Positions 1 to 12,800 of a stretch of 64,000 nucleotides of DNA are shown here, one piece after another; position 1 is the first letter of the stretch; each line of letters starts with the position of its first letter. The stretch is taken from NCBI GenBank assembly GCA_020747065.1, contig JAGMVK010000002.1, positions 2,170,001 to 2,234,000 on the forward strand, given 5' to 3'. The position numbers and the translations under genes were made by a program. The DNA comes from Cadophora sp. MPI-SDFR-AT-0126. Lineage: Eukaryota; Ascomycota; Leotiomycetes; Helotiales; Ploettnerulaceae. Under the pieces are notes generated by a model that worked only from the letters and a program-made list of their open reading frames with translations, searched no databases and had not been told where the DNA came from.

Positions 1-1376
1 TTGTTCCTAGCAAGCAGAAGCTGCTCCAACGTGTCCCCTTTCCCTTTGGCACCATTCTCTGCTCCAGTCTGGGAAGCGGGTGCTGTTTCAGCAACTTCAG
101 GATCATCGTCGTCCCCTGTTGAAAACTCAATGCTCTTCAACACTTCCAGCTCCTGCTTGACATCTTCATAATCGCTCCACTTCTTTACCTTGGTGAGCAA
201 AGTATCGCGCTCTTCCTTGAGCATTCCGATTTCCCTTTCAAGACTTCGCAGTCTTCCATCTAATTCTCGTTTTCTGGCGTCTCGTTCAACCCGAGCAGCA
301 TCAAGCTTTCGCAAAAGGGACGAATTCTCGGATCTCATTCTCATGAAAGATGGATCATCCTCCAGGTTCAAGGCTGCTTGGCTTGGCACTTGAGAGGCGT
401 ATTGTGCAAGCTCGATTCTTAGTTGTTCATTCCGGGCTTCGACTTCTGCCAGTCGCACACTCGTTCGCTCCAGATCCGAGTTGACCATTTCCAATTCCGC
501 ACTTGTAACATTTCCCCTACTGCCTTCATTATCGGATTCAGATTGTCCCAAACGCTGTGTAACTTCGTAACTAGCCTTGATCTCGTTCAGGAGTCGGTCT
601 TGATTCTCCACTTTCTCTTCGAGAAGTTTTTCTTTAGCTTCCCAATTATCTTTCTTCTCTTCCAATACGGCTGCCCATGAAGTCTCAACCTCCTTTACTT
701 TCGTCTCCAATCCCTCCTCAATTCCCCTTCGTGTTGCCCGCTCAGCCTCTAGTCGCAATTCGGTATCTTCCAGCTGTGCTGTAAGCTTACTGACACTCTT
801 TTGGAGATGTTCGTTTTCCTGCGTGACCTTTGGGAGAGTATCTTCGGAAAGAAGCAGGGAGTCGACCGATGCCTCTAGAAGTGGATATGGATCGGGTGCT
901 TCAGAAAGTGAGGAGTAGACTTGCAAAAACGCAGAGTTGGTTGATTTGGAGTGATTCGTGAGGAGGTCGATGAATGTTTGGTAAGCTGTAACAGGATATG
1001 AGTTTCTTGACCAACATCTATCTCCGTCAAAACCCACCTTTCAGTAACCCTTTGATCTCCCCAAGCTTGGCAGAGTCGTCCAACTTTCTGAAATCCTTCG
1101 TCTTCTGCGCCAAATCCTTCCGCTGAACTGTCGAATCTCGTTGGTACTGCACAATCTCGGATGCCGTATTGTCCAGGGATGGAATCATCGTCGTGAGGTT
1201 GATGTCTTGCTGGGATTAGCAGATGCTGGACTTTGGATAACTGAATACCTACTCCGCCATGCTGATATCGCCTTCTGAAATTTGTTGTCGGTGTCCTGCG
1301 CTGAAGCTCCATGATGCTCGCCAGCAGAAGACGAATTGGCAGCCTCCGCAAGGGCCGCGTCTGCTAAATCGGCCAT
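1..1376 (-). CDS. COY1: CASP/Coy1-type Golgi coiled-coil protein, N-terminal part (runs off left edge)
   Basis: Proposed CDS is complement(join(1..985,1038..1205,1253..1376)); the gene continues beyond base 1. The protein opens with MADLADAALAEAA, then FQKAISAWRN and a stretch reading IPSLDNTASEIVQYQRDS, followed by about 380 residues of heptad-rich, Glu/Lys/Leu-dominated coiled coil. It reaches EQLLLARN at the window edge. That opening and the LEQLLLARN stretch are hallmarks of the CASP/Coy1 family. These proteins are held in the Golgi membrane by a C-terminal segment and act in intra-Golgi vesicle tethering. The membrane anchor would lie outside the window. Both introns (52 and 47 bp) keep frame; the first ends in CAAG. 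The start ATG is the first in frame. The gene is divergent from the unknown gene at 2525. Confidence 0.88.
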
Positions 1377-2524
1377 AACGGGGTACAACTTTATTGAGTA
1401 ATCATCAGACGGTGTTCGAGTTGTCTGTGTCTGGTCTGTTAGAGAGCATCCCTCGCTGTATAGCTCGTATATTGCTCCCACCCAAGTTGACGTATTGAAC
1501 AAACAAGCAGTCGAGATGTTGAAGCGTGTTCTCAGAGGTCAGGCACAGCGCGGCACCAACATAGCGCAGCACAGCACAGCCCTGAAGCTCAGGCCAGCCC
1601 CTGTCCATGGCCGTTTCCCCAGACTCGTTTGAGGCTAGCGCTTCTATGTCTTCCTTCATGCCATTCTCCGTACTTCACCTCCTCGATTCGACTGCACCGT
1701 CTTGCCGTTGAAAAAATAAATATCAAATCGATATTATCATCCATCAAAGTTCTTAGAATTTCCACATCGAAGTCTATTGGTCAATTTCTTTCTTACATCC
1801 TTTGGTATTCAGACTGTGAAGGTATTCCAAGGAGAATTCTGTCCTCGTTCTTTCCGAAGCCTTTGATTGATGCACATCAAATCGGGCCACCGAGTCTCAG
1901 AGCCGGTGAGCTCATCAGGATCATGGATAACTACCTTCCCTACTACTTCTCCTTCAATTCAAGCTCATACAAGACAGCTTCATGTGGGTTTCTACCAAGG
2001 TAGGTATTCATCCATCTCGTGTCTTCACCAGTAGTGGAGTGGGCTGCATGCCTACGGAGCTAGGCAAGCCCTCGCTAGGCAGTGCTGTGCCTCTCACCGA
2101 GTACCCAGGAAAGTTGCAGAACTACGGAAAGACCACAGCTCTTGATTCGAGGGCTATGCATGTAATACGGTCAGTCTTGAGTCCAGCTGCTTCTGATTCG
2201 ATCTGAGACGGAAAGGAAGCATGCTAGTAGCCAACGATGCTGCATAAAGCAGTATGGGGGCTGAGAATGGCTTGCATATCAACGATAAGTGTCTGGATAT
2301 TGGTTCGCTCAAGACCGTCTCGTTGCCTGTTTTGCTGCCTTCAAGGCTTACACAGCCCTACAGCAATATGCGGGGAATGAAGTGATAAGATTCAGTGATT
2401 TCCTCCAATTTTTGTCTTATTGCTCTTTCTTTCTCTTTAAGCTCATTCCTACCTTGGACAGCGAAGTTTTGAGATTCACAGACCTTATTTGCAGAAGAGA
2501 ATCTATTAGCAAGCATCTATCACC
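1377..2524. other. Divergent intergenic region
   Basis: This 1.15 kb region lies between two divergently transcribed genes and should hold both promoters and 5' leaders. Only short, non-overlapping open frames without family resemblance occur here. I see no RNA gene or repeat in it. The bases just before 2525 (CACC) give the downstream gene a good start context. Confidence 0.6.
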
Positions 2525-4234
2525 ATGGCAGCTACAAGCACTCATCCTGGAGATTCCATCCTGGCGATTGGAGAAACCGGGAAGACACTCATGGCCTCAT
2601 TTACCAAGCTGATAACCTACCGCAAAGTCCATGACAGGAGACTCGAAAACCTGTATGCCACTCTTTCACTCACAACAAACATGCTCACAGAGCTTGGAAC
2701 TACGATCAACAAGTACGAAAATGACTTCCGCATCAAGGATGAAGTCACCGGTCCGATATGCGAGACTGCCAAGATCAACCTTGAAAGGCTTCTTGTCATG
2801 GTCAATGAGGGTAATTCTACTGGTGTCTGGAAGAACGATGGGACTATTGGTGGACTCGCCGTTACTGCCGAAGTCGATCCATGGTTCCTCATCACAATGG
2901 CCCTCGGTGGCCGGGAAGAGGCTAAGATGTACTGGAAGAGTCTCGATGATACCCGAGATACGCTTCTTGAGTTGAACGACATTGTCAAGTACCGTATTCT
3001 CAAGACCCTCAGTGATAAGTACGTCACCGAAACAACGATATGTCTGAATATGCTAACACGAGTCTAGAAATGCTCTCAAGCCTGAGCAGGCCGAAGAATT
3101 CAACAAACTGACCTCTCTCCTCCCTCATCTCCTTCAAAGCATCGAGAAAGCCGAGAAAGGGAAAAAGCTTGAAGCCGAGGCTGCTGCAAGAAAGGAGAAG
3201 CTTGAAGCCGACAGGAAGGCTGCAGCTTTAATGCCCGATCTCTGTCGAAGAGACTCGAACATCAGTGACCTGACTCTGATTGTCGAGCCGACAAGGAAGA
3301 GGACTCCGTTCGCCAAAGATATCGATTGCGAATCCATTTCTTCAATCAGCTCATCGGACTCTGAGTAAGTATCGTTCGTTTTCTCCAGTGCACTTGAGCT
3401 GACAGAAAGCGTAGTTCGTTCATAGATACACCTGAGATATATGAGGAATGGTCATTCCGCTGGAACGAACCCGTCAAGAATGTCAACAGAAGCTGGGGCT
3501 TCCTGGGAATAAAATTCAAGTCTTACTATGAAGATAGCGGCTTTTGGGAGACCGACTCCGAGTACAGGACCCAGGGTGAAATGAAGGAGCAACATCAATT
3601 TGCTGCTGGCGATTTGTCTCCAGCAAAGCACAAGGAAGCACTGCAGAAAGCGATTCAAGCAATCCCCAAGAAATTTGGCTATGAGATCGACAATCTTATC
3701 GAGTCACGAAATGACGCTTCGTCGAACGAGGAAGCGAAACGGCAATGGACTGTCGTCACCCTTCGACCACAACAGAAGTATCCTTACGGCTCTTCCAAGA
3801 AATGGGGCAAAGATCCAGCGTATACTAATTGGCTAATTACCATCAAGGGCGAGACTGTTGACAAAGTCGAGCGAAGCCGTGCTTTGACCAGGCGTGATGA
3901 TCCGTGGAGAAGGCAGCGAAGCTACAGCCCACGCTCTCCCAGTCCGCGCCGTCACTATCCTATCATCCACAATCGTTCGCGCAGCTCACGCAGTCCCGTT
4001 CGCATCCCAATGCCGAGACCGCCATACCGTGGTCCACCTGGTCCCCCACCCGTGCCAGCCTTTCGACGTGAGGCTATCCCTGATGAGGGCTTCCGTCAAG
4101 GCAATGTTGTTGTAGGCAAAATTCTCAGCAAAGAGGAAGCTGTGAAGAAGATGGATGAAGTTTGGGAGGAGATGACTACCGTGAAGGATCCTGATGAGCC
4201 GAAGCCCGCCGCCGATCAGAAGATTTCCCATTGA
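2525..4234 (+). CDS. Unknown protein with Ala/Lys-rich helix and C-terminal Arg/Ser/Pro-rich region
   Basis: Proposed CDS is join(2525..3018,3068..3364,3415..4234), giving 536 residues. Introns are 49 and 50 bp with GTACGT and GTAAGT donors and TAG acceptors; the frame is kept throughout. The first 165 residues (MAATSTHPGDSILAIGETG...) look helical. They resemble the N-terminal helical domains found in many uncharacterised Pezizomycotina proteins. Next comes a charged Lys/Glu/Ala helix around residues 175-235, then an acidic Ser-rich patch. A tryptophan-containing globular-looking segment follows (EEWSFRWNEPVK, FGYEIDNLIES). The tail is rich in Arg, Ser and Pro (RSYSPRSPSPRRH) and reads PRPPYRGPPGPPP. 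I do not recognise the family and assign no function. The SR-like tail could suggest RNA or nuclear association, but that is only inference. Confidence 0.8.
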
Positions 4235-4796
4235 TCACCAATGATTTGATTACGATTTTCTTTCTGAGATTGACCCTTTCTCTGCTGGTTTCGGGATGTC
4301 GTGTTATTCTCTCCCATATTTATTTTCCTTCCATTTGACGAGTTACGATTACATGGACACGGCCAATTTGATTGTTTTTCGAGGTGCGGCAAGGAATACA
4401 GTAATAGCACCCTACTAGTCAATATAAGATCAGTGAGATCAATGGTCTATCAAATTCCGGGCAAAGTGATAAATCGTGCCATTATTTCGACACTATGTCC
4501 ATTTGATACTCCCAAAGTAAAAATTCGGGTTGGGCTTTGCTCATCGGAAGGACCCTTCCTTCCCGAAAGTAATGGTCGACACCCATGCCACCTCCCCGGG
4601 CCAGCATGACCAGCATTGTGATAAGCAACAAAACCAACAACACCAGCCCCACGAAACGGAGCAGAACGTACAATCGAGTCTTGTTCATCCATTGTCTCTA
4701 TATAATCGAGCTCATTTGTGCAGCAGTACGCTCTTTGGGGGAAAGTGCATTCTTTCATTCTATGCCCTCCAGATATCACTTGCATAAGTTTCCCGT
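4235..4796. other. Intergenic region before the ABC transporter
   Basis: Holds the 3' region of the upstream gene and the promoter/leader of the ABC transporter. An in-frame TAA at 4785-4787 sits just before the chosen transporter ATG. If the real N-terminus is longer, it would therefore need an extra upstream exon here. No other feature is seen. Confidence 0.5.
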
Positions 4797-7700
4797 ATGC
4801 TCCTCAGCATGCGGGCTCACGATGTACAAGAGTGTATAGACAAAATCGCCTTCGGCTTGACCGACCACTGCTTGGTACCAACAAACCTAACATTACTCGA
4901 GCACAAATGGATATTCTGGCTTTCAGTCACGACTTCCGCGGCCTTCATCGTGCTTGCCATTCCTCGTATCTCCCACCTCCTCTTTCGATGCCCACGAGCG
5001 ACTATCACACGTGCACCAATCTTCATTTTAGCAGCAAAAATCATAACGAACACCGTACTCGCTAGTCTTCGGTTGAGTCTTCTTGTGATAGCTATCCAGC
5101 AATATCAAAACAAACGTCAACATACTCGGCATATGATTTCCACTTCCATGGATTTCGCTGCGTCCTTGCTCCTTCTTGCGCTTTCTCCACTTGAGCACCT
5201 GAAGTCTATACGTCCGTCAATTCTTGCTTGTATGTTTCTTCTGCTGGGCTCGACCTACGATGCCGCGCGGCTTGCTATTCTATGGTCGTCATATCATCAG
5301 CTCGGTACTGGATTTCAATATAGTGCTTTCAGGGCTTTGTTTACAGCTGTCTTACCCGTCGAGCTTATTTTCTTAGTTTTGGAGAGCACCCGAAGACGCG
5401 CCTGGAATGTCTGGAATCCAGCAGATCATAGCCCAGAGGAAACAAGCAGTGTCCTGAGCCTTGGGATTTACGGATGGCTCAGTCCACTACTATGGCGTGG
5501 GTATCACGAGCCGTTGACAATGCAACATCTCTACGCGCTGGACCAAAAGTTATCCATTGATGTTCTCAGTGGCAGTAAAGTGACCAATCCAAGGCAGAAC
5601 TCAACAGGAACGTCAAATTGGCAACTTACAATATGGCTTTTCATGTCTTTGGGGAGGTCATTGATACTTCCAGTCCTGCCTCGCCTGTTCCTCCTGGGCT
5701 TTACATTCTGTCAGCCATTCTTTATACAGCGATTACTTAGTTTCTTGTCCTCACCTAGAGAAGATTCATTGACAGCGTCGGCACTCATATCGGTAGCTGT
5801 TTTCACGTATCTGGGCATTGCCGTCTCCACAGCTCTGTATTGGTACTACCAGGAACGATTCCAGTCCATCCTACGCGCTTTTCTCATATCATCGATATAC
5901 CAGAAAACGGCCCATATTCAACACGTCGGCGATGGTGACACAGCTGCTGTCACGCTGATGGGCGCTGACGTCGAACGTGTTTACACTGGCCTTCGGCTCA
6001 TGCACGAAGTATGGGCACACGCACTTCAGATAGCCTTATCACTGTGGCTATTATATCGCCAAGTTGGAATCGCCTTTCTCGCACCCTTGATTGTCGTATT
6101 TATTGGATTCGCCATCTCATTTGCTTTATCAAAACGGGCTGTCTCATATCAAAGAGCGTGGATGGCTCGAATACAAGAACGAACAGGCATAACTTCCGCT
6201 ATGCTCACACACATTAAAGATCTTCGGGTTTCCGGAATGATAACCGCTGCAACTTCTCTCGTCAAAAGCGAACGAGAGAGTGAAATCAAAGTTGGAGAGC
6301 GCTCGCGTGTCATTACTGCTGTCAGCGCGAGTCTCAGCCAGCTTCCACAAGCAGTGGCTCCTGCTCTTCTGTTTGCATGCGGACCGCATAAAATCGACCA
6401 CACACGAGCTTTCACTGCATTGTCGCTATTAACTCTGCTCACATCGCCGCTTATGGTAGTGTTGCAGATTTTCCCTATCATTGCTGCGGCTTTTGCATGT
6501 CTGAGGAGGATTCGGGAATTCTTGATTCGAGAGGGACGGGTAGATGGTCGATTGTTCAATTCGCAATCCAATGGAAGAAATGAGAAGGATGGACCTCAGG
6601 ATTCAAGGAAGGAAGTTACAATTGCTGTCGAGGACGGAAACTTCGGTTGGACCGAACAAAACGCAGTTCTGAAGAACATCAACATGCGCTTACTGAAGTC
6701 CTCCATCACTTTTGTCATAGGTCCCAATGCTTCAGGGAAATCGACACTATGTAGGGCACTGCTAGGCGAGGTTCCCTTTGCACGAGGTACTGTGATCTTA
6801 GGGTCGACCAAGTTGGGTTATTGTGACCAAATACCATTCCTATTCAATACATCTGTCAAGGAGAATATCGTCGGCTTCTCCTTTTTCGACGCAGCACGGT
6901 ACACCGAAGTTATTGAGGCGACTATGTTGGCCGAAGATCTGGAAAGCTGGACTTTGAGAGACACGACAATTGTTGGCAACAAAGGGATCTCGCTAAGTGG
7001 GGGACAGAGACAGCGGATCTCACTTGCGAGAGCACTGTATCACGACGCTGAGTTATTAGTCCTGGATGATATCTTCAGTGGGCTCGATGGACCGACACAG
7101 GAGAAGATGTGTCTGTCTGTCTTCGGACCAAGTGGTTTATTGCGTAGACGTGGGACAACGACTCTTGTGTGTACGCACGCTACACAGTTTCTGTCCTCGG
7201 CTGATTATGTTGTCTCTCTCTCCTCGGATGGGACGATTGATGACCAAGGGTTGCTTTCCGATATATCCCAAGATGGTCAACGTGCACAGCGTATCGGACT
7301 TACATATCCTCTCAAGACAGATCCTCAAACTGACCGAGAAGATCCCGATCCCAATCAAATAGTCATACATGAAGTGAAGGCATCAAGGATACCAGCCCTC
7401 ATTCGACGCTCTGAAACACCATCCACCCTCCTCGATTCGACATCTGTTGCTATTTCTACACCAATTGCGGACTTGAAAGTGTACACACACTGGCTTTCCA
7501 CCATTGGATCTCGACCTCTGCTACTATTCCTACTTCTCGTCATCGGCAACGGATTCTTTTCCAATTTCCCAACAATATGGCTGAAGTGGTGGTCATCAGA
7601 CTCAATTTTGGGCTTTCCCGAGCACTCGTTCGGGTACTGGATGGGAATCTATGCGCTCTTCGGCGTAGCCACAGTCTTGTGTGTACTCCCAGCTGGACTT

Positions 7701-9356
7701 ATTATGTTGCGAACCGGCGTTCGTCTCACTGGCACTAATTTGCATCACGCTGCCATCGATACAGTCATGCATAGCAGTCTGCGTTATCTCAGTACGACGG
7801 ATGTAGGCAAAGCACTGAATCTGCTCAGCCAAGACATGAATATCCTCGACACACAGCTGCCGCGCATGGTGAACAACATGAGCTTCACCTTATCCAACGC
7901 GATCGGTCAGGCTGTTGTCATTGCAGTATCTTCTGCTTGGCTGGCCGTCAGCTACCCGCTGTTTATTGCTACGCTATTGGCAGTACAGCGTGTCTACTTG
8001 CCAACTTCAAAACGACTCCGTATTTTGGATCTGGAAGCAAAGACACCACTTTAGTAAGTGTTGCTTCGCCAAAACTATGTCGTTGATACTGATACCTTTG
8101 TAGCACAAACTTTCTCGACACTCTCCACAGCCTACCCACCATACGTGCATTTGGCTGGTTCCCACAACAACAAGCCCGTAACAACTTCCTCCTCGACCGC
8201 TCACAACGTCCCTCATATCTCTTAGCTATGGCCCAACAGTGGCTCATGTTCATCATGAATTTAATCGTAGCCATTCTAGCGGTGATCCTTGTAGCCATGG
8301 CCACGCAACTGCGGTCTAATGCTGGTAGTGTTGGTGCGGGTTTTGTCACTCTTATGTCGCTTGGATCGGCCCTGACGACTGTAATTGTTGCCTATACTGG
8401 TCTTGAGACATCGCTTGGGGCTATCACGAGACTTAAAGCCTTTAGCGACGACACAGAGATGGAGAATGGTCAGACGCAAGGTATTGTACCTCCACAAGGA
8501 TGGCCATTGGCTGGTGAAATCAATATACAGGAAGTAGATGCTACTTATACAGGCAATGAGATGGTGCTCAAGCGTCTTAATCTTTCGATTAAGGCACGAG
8601 AGAAAGTAGCGATCTGCGGCAGAACTGGCAGGTTTGTTACCCACCCACTGGTCGACCCAAGCGAATGTGAAGACAGACCAACGCTAATCAGGAGACATAA
8701 TTAGCGGCAAATCTTCCATTCTCTCACTCCTGCTCCGAATCATCGATCCTCAATCATCCGATAGATCCAATCTCACAGATGCAACATCTGGAATCCTTAT
8801 AGATGGCGTTCCCCTCAACACTATCAGCCACACCACCCTTCGAGAGCGCATCTTTTCAGTCTCACAAGACGCAGTCTTCTTCCCAGATGGTTGTTCTTTC
8901 GGTGACAACCTCGATCCTTGGAAAACCGCTACTATTCCTGAGTGTCTTTCCGTTTTACAAGATCTTGATTTACTCACTCTCGTCGAAGCAAAAGGTGGAC
9001 TTAATGCTCCAGCAAATCGCGCAGAACTCAGCTCAGGACAAAGACAGCTCTTCGGTCTCGCAAGAGTGGTTCTCCGTCGAAGGGTAAAAATCAGAGAGAC
9101 TGGCATTGACGGAGGACTGCTTCTTCTGGATGAGATTACTTCAAGCGCTGATGCTGAGACTGAGCGACGCTTTAGTAGATTATTGGATGTTGACTTCCAG
9201 GCGTATACTGTAATTATCGTTACACATCATAGACAGATGGCTGTTGTTTGTGACAGGGTGGTTGTTTTGGATTCTGGGATGGTTGTGGAGGATGGGAAGC
9301 CGGGGGAGTTGTTGGGCAAGCAAGCCGGATGGTTTAGAGCGCTGTGGGAGAAATAA
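4797..9356 (+). CDS. ABC transporter, ABCC/MRP multidrug-resistance type (full length)
   Basis: Proposed CDS is join(4797..8053,8104..8631,8705..9356), about 1478 residues. The order is N-terminal TMD0-like membrane segments, TMD1, NBD1, TMD2, NBD2, as in the ABCC family that exports glutathione or other conjugates and drugs. NBD1 has Walker A GPNASGKST near residue 642, signature LSGGQRQRISLARALY, Walker B LLVLDDIFSGLD and an H-loop His (VCTHA). In NBD2 the second intron (73 bp) splits the Walker A, which reads GRTGSGKSS once joined. It is followed by signature ELSSGQRQLFGLAR, Walker B LLLLDEITSSAD with the catalytic Glu, and ITHH-like VTHHRQM. NBD1 carries Asp where the catalytic Glu would be, which is usual for the degenerate site in ABCC proteins. 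Substrate cannot be read from sequence. No biosynthetic cluster flanks it. The exact N-terminus is less certain. Confidence 0.93.
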
Positions 9357-9887
9357 AGCGGTAGATGGGTAAGGGTATCTCAGCATATGAGTACTGGTAG
9401 TACGATAGTATGTTGTTCTCCTTGGTTGAACACAGCCTTATTTCTTTATATATCGGTTCAGTCAGATCGATGAGAAGCGGGAAGGCGTATTTGTTGCATT
9501 GAACCTGCACCACTTTCTCTCCAATACAAGTACTTGTCAGCACACAGCTATGCACAAGGTCTAGTTCTTAGAAGAGCCGCAAGGCCAAACACAGGAACCA
9601 CACATCAAATCGGGACTGATATCGAGGCGCAAGTCTCTTCCTTTTGTTGACGTTCGACTTGGGCATCGCTACTTAGCGAGCCGGCGTTCAGCCGGTCCCG
9701 AGCTGATCAGCTCAGAGCTAATCCCTGCAGGTCCAAGGCCAGCCTTCCGTACCTTGCCTTGCTTCGCCTTGCGTTGGAAGCTCATCCCACCAACTCCCCC
9801 ATTTCAGTCTGCGATTAGGAGTAGTGAAGCTCGAAACGCATCGCAGAAAATGCGATAATCATTGCTCGGGCGCAAGCTCAATGAAAT
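9357..9887. other. Intergenic/promoter region before the Vps3-like gene
   Basis: Contains the transporter 3' region and the promoter of the next gene. It carries two close inverted repeats (9681-9695 and the palindrome 9700-9713) and a CCTTGC/CTTCG-rich stretch at about 9750-9775. No coding frame of substance. Confidence 0.5.
9681..9713. promoter_or_regulatory. Paired inverted repeats upstream of Vps3-like gene
   Basis: CCGGC-N5-GCCGG is followed four bases later by the perfect 14-bp palindrome GAGCTGATCAGCTC. They lie about 175-205 bp before the Vps3-like start codon, a plausible promoter position. A CCGGC/GCCGG arrangement is the kind of paired CGG-type half site that Zn2Cys6 factors recognise, but no binding can be shown from sequence. 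Confidence 0.35.
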
Positions 9888-12800
9888 ATGGAGGCCAGCG
9901 GGCACGAGGAGACTGCGTTGAGCAGACGGCAGGCAGCAGCAGAGACGGGTCCATTCGTATTGCGCGCCTTGCTCGAGGATCTGCCATTGTCTGCAGAAGG
10001 GGATAGAGACGATATCGAGATAAATTGCGTGGAGTTCTTAGGTAGGCCTAGGAAGGTTTGGTCGCTGGACGCTGGTAGCTGACATTACCTAGAGCAGAAC
10101 CTCTATGTAGGAACATCCGCATCCGAGATCCTACACTTTGTACAGATACCCCCCGACCCCGAAGATGCTTCTGGCAAACCTTCCTACATCCTGGCATCGA
10201 GACTGCCTCCTGCATACCACGAGCCTCCGACCGCCGTACGACCAGGCGTGCAGCAGATATTGCTCCTACCCAAAGTGAACAAGGCTTGCATATTGTGCAA
10301 TTGGACAGTCACATTCTACTCTCTCCCAGAATTGAGCCCTGTGTTTGGAACTACGCAGATACGGCCTTGTAATTGGATCGGTGGCATAGATTTAAATATC
10401 GACTTGAGTGGGAGCGGGCAGGATGTGAAGGCCCCTTCTGTGACAGTGTTGGCGTCTTTGAATAAGAAGATACGGGTCATTAAGATCAGTGAAGATCCTC
10501 GTGGGCTTAGGGTAGGTCTGTGTCGGAATTGCATGAGATAAGACTAATCGGAGAATAGACGATTGACTTTGCAGGAAGCGTAACATCTGTTCGACGAGAC
10601 TCATTTGCGTGTGTTGCCGATTCTCACTCATATGCGCTCCTGGACGTCGATCGATTGCTCAAGATACCACTATTTCCAATTTCCTCGCTCGACGACTCTC
10701 AGTCTGGCAATATTGGGGGTCATGTTGAGGATATTTCGGGCAATACTACTGGAGGAATATCAAGAAGCACATCTTCAGCTCAAGGGTACTCGAATGCACC
10801 TTCAGACGACAGAGGGCATGGACGGAGTACAAGTTTGGGTACATTCATGAGTAGTGGTGCTCGAAGACCCGGGCACAGAGCTACAAGCGGCGATCGCACA
10901 GGAAGAGAAACACCAGAGGGAATATTTCGAGAATCGTCGCCCGCGCCAGCAAGAGAGCCAAGCCTGGGCAATAAACCCCTCCCACAACCTCCCTCTGAAT
11001 CCGAGGCAACAGAACAGCAACAAGCTCCGCTGCCGCCTCCTCCTGGCCCCGTGTTACTCAAGCCTCATGTAGTCTCCCCAACACCCCAGGAGTTCTTACT
11101 TGTGACAGGCACTGGCCCCCGTGATCCCGGAGTTGGCATGTTTGTGAATCTTGAAGGAGACCCAACCCGCTCTACCTTGGAATTTGATACGTACCCAGAA
11201 CAGCTGGTTGTCGATGGTCGCGGAGTGGGTGTGGATCCAACACCAACGACAATTGATGATGAAGAGGAGGGATACGTGCTTGCGTCAATGTCTCGTGATT
11301 TCGGTGAAGTTTCACGACATGGCGTGGAAATTCAGCGCTGGGACTTGGATCCTGGGGAAGGCGATATCGAAAAGTACTGGCTGGAAGCACCGGTACGAAA
11401 TTATGATAGCAGTCCTGGTAAAATCGGCCTCCGGTCTGTTGTTGATGTAGGAGATGTCTACTTTGAAGACGTGGTCGAACGGCTGCGATTGAAGCGCTTT
11501 CAGCCATTTGCAACGAGATCTATGGACGCATCTATTCTATCTCTGCATAGCGTCGATTCTCGGACAGCAATGTCCCTGGAACGTGTTTCTGGTGAGAGAG
11601 AACTTTTTGAGAGTACTGATAACCTTCCGCAAGGATGGGAAGATCATCGTAATGAGGACGAGCAGCAGTTTGCTCAAAGACTTGGACACGCTCGTACGCG
11701 TATAGTCGCTTGGTCTGGGAATGCCATTTGGTGGACAGTCCGGAACCCGCTTGCTTTGAGGTTGGATGCCAGCCTCACAGATATGACTAGCACACAAATC
11801 CGGGAAGACCAGACATACCCCTCAATTGACCGAAGAAAATTGATCGAGGTGGTCAACTCGTTGCGTGGCCGTGAGGCCAAAACAGAAACAGAGTTTGTAA
11901 GCCTTGGGTATATAAGACAGCGAGCAGGATTATTACTGTTCATGAGCGGTCTTGATGCCCTGGCACCACCGCTTTCGGAGCCTGAGTATCGGATATGTGA
12001 AGACGCTCTCCTCGAAGGTGGTTTGGATCCACGAGTCATTCTTGCCATCGTCCCATATCTTAGAAATGAGATTGTGGAAGGTCGAAAAGGCATATGGATT
12101 CATGGAGGTGTCAAAGATGTAGCCGATAGCTTCATTACAAACAGCATACCTGAGAGCTCAGACACCAGCAAGCAGAGCGGCGTGATGTCTGACCATATCT
12201 TGAATTTTCTGAGAAGATTCCTGGCAGCATGGAGGAAGAAGAAAGGATTTGGAAGCATCGCCAACGAAAATGAAGTGTTCAGAAGCGTTGATGCGGCACT
12301 CCTTATTGTCCTTCTTCAGCTGGACAGGTCCACACCTCCAGGCCCTCCCAAAGGGAAATCTGTGAGACTGGACCTATATGAACTTGTTGACAAGGGAGTC
12401 GATTGCTTTGAGCGGGCTATCTCGCTCCTCGAGTCCCACCGACGTCTTTATGTACTCAGTCGACTTTATCAAAGTCGTAAGATGGCCGGAGAAGTCCTCG
12501 CTACTTGGCGAAGAATCGTCGAGGGCGAGACAGATGAGGGAGGAGAGTTCCGAGAAGGCGAACAAAAAGTTCGTGAATACCTCACCAAAATTCGGAATCA
12601 AGCCTTGGTACAAGAGTTTGGTGTTTGGCTTGCGACTCGAAATCCGAAGCTCGGTGTCCAGGTTTTCGCTGAAGATCGAAGTCAGGTCAAATTCGAGCCA
12701 ACTCAAGTCGTCGAGATCCTGCGGGCCGGTGCCCCAGGGGCTGTGAAAGATTATCTCGAGTACCTGGTCTTCAACAAGAATCATGCTGAGTACATAAATG

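Noticed and set aside
4797..9356. Secondary-metabolite cluster around the ABC transporter
   Set aside because: Neighbours are an unknown protein and an endosomal tether subunit; no backbone or tailoring enzymes.
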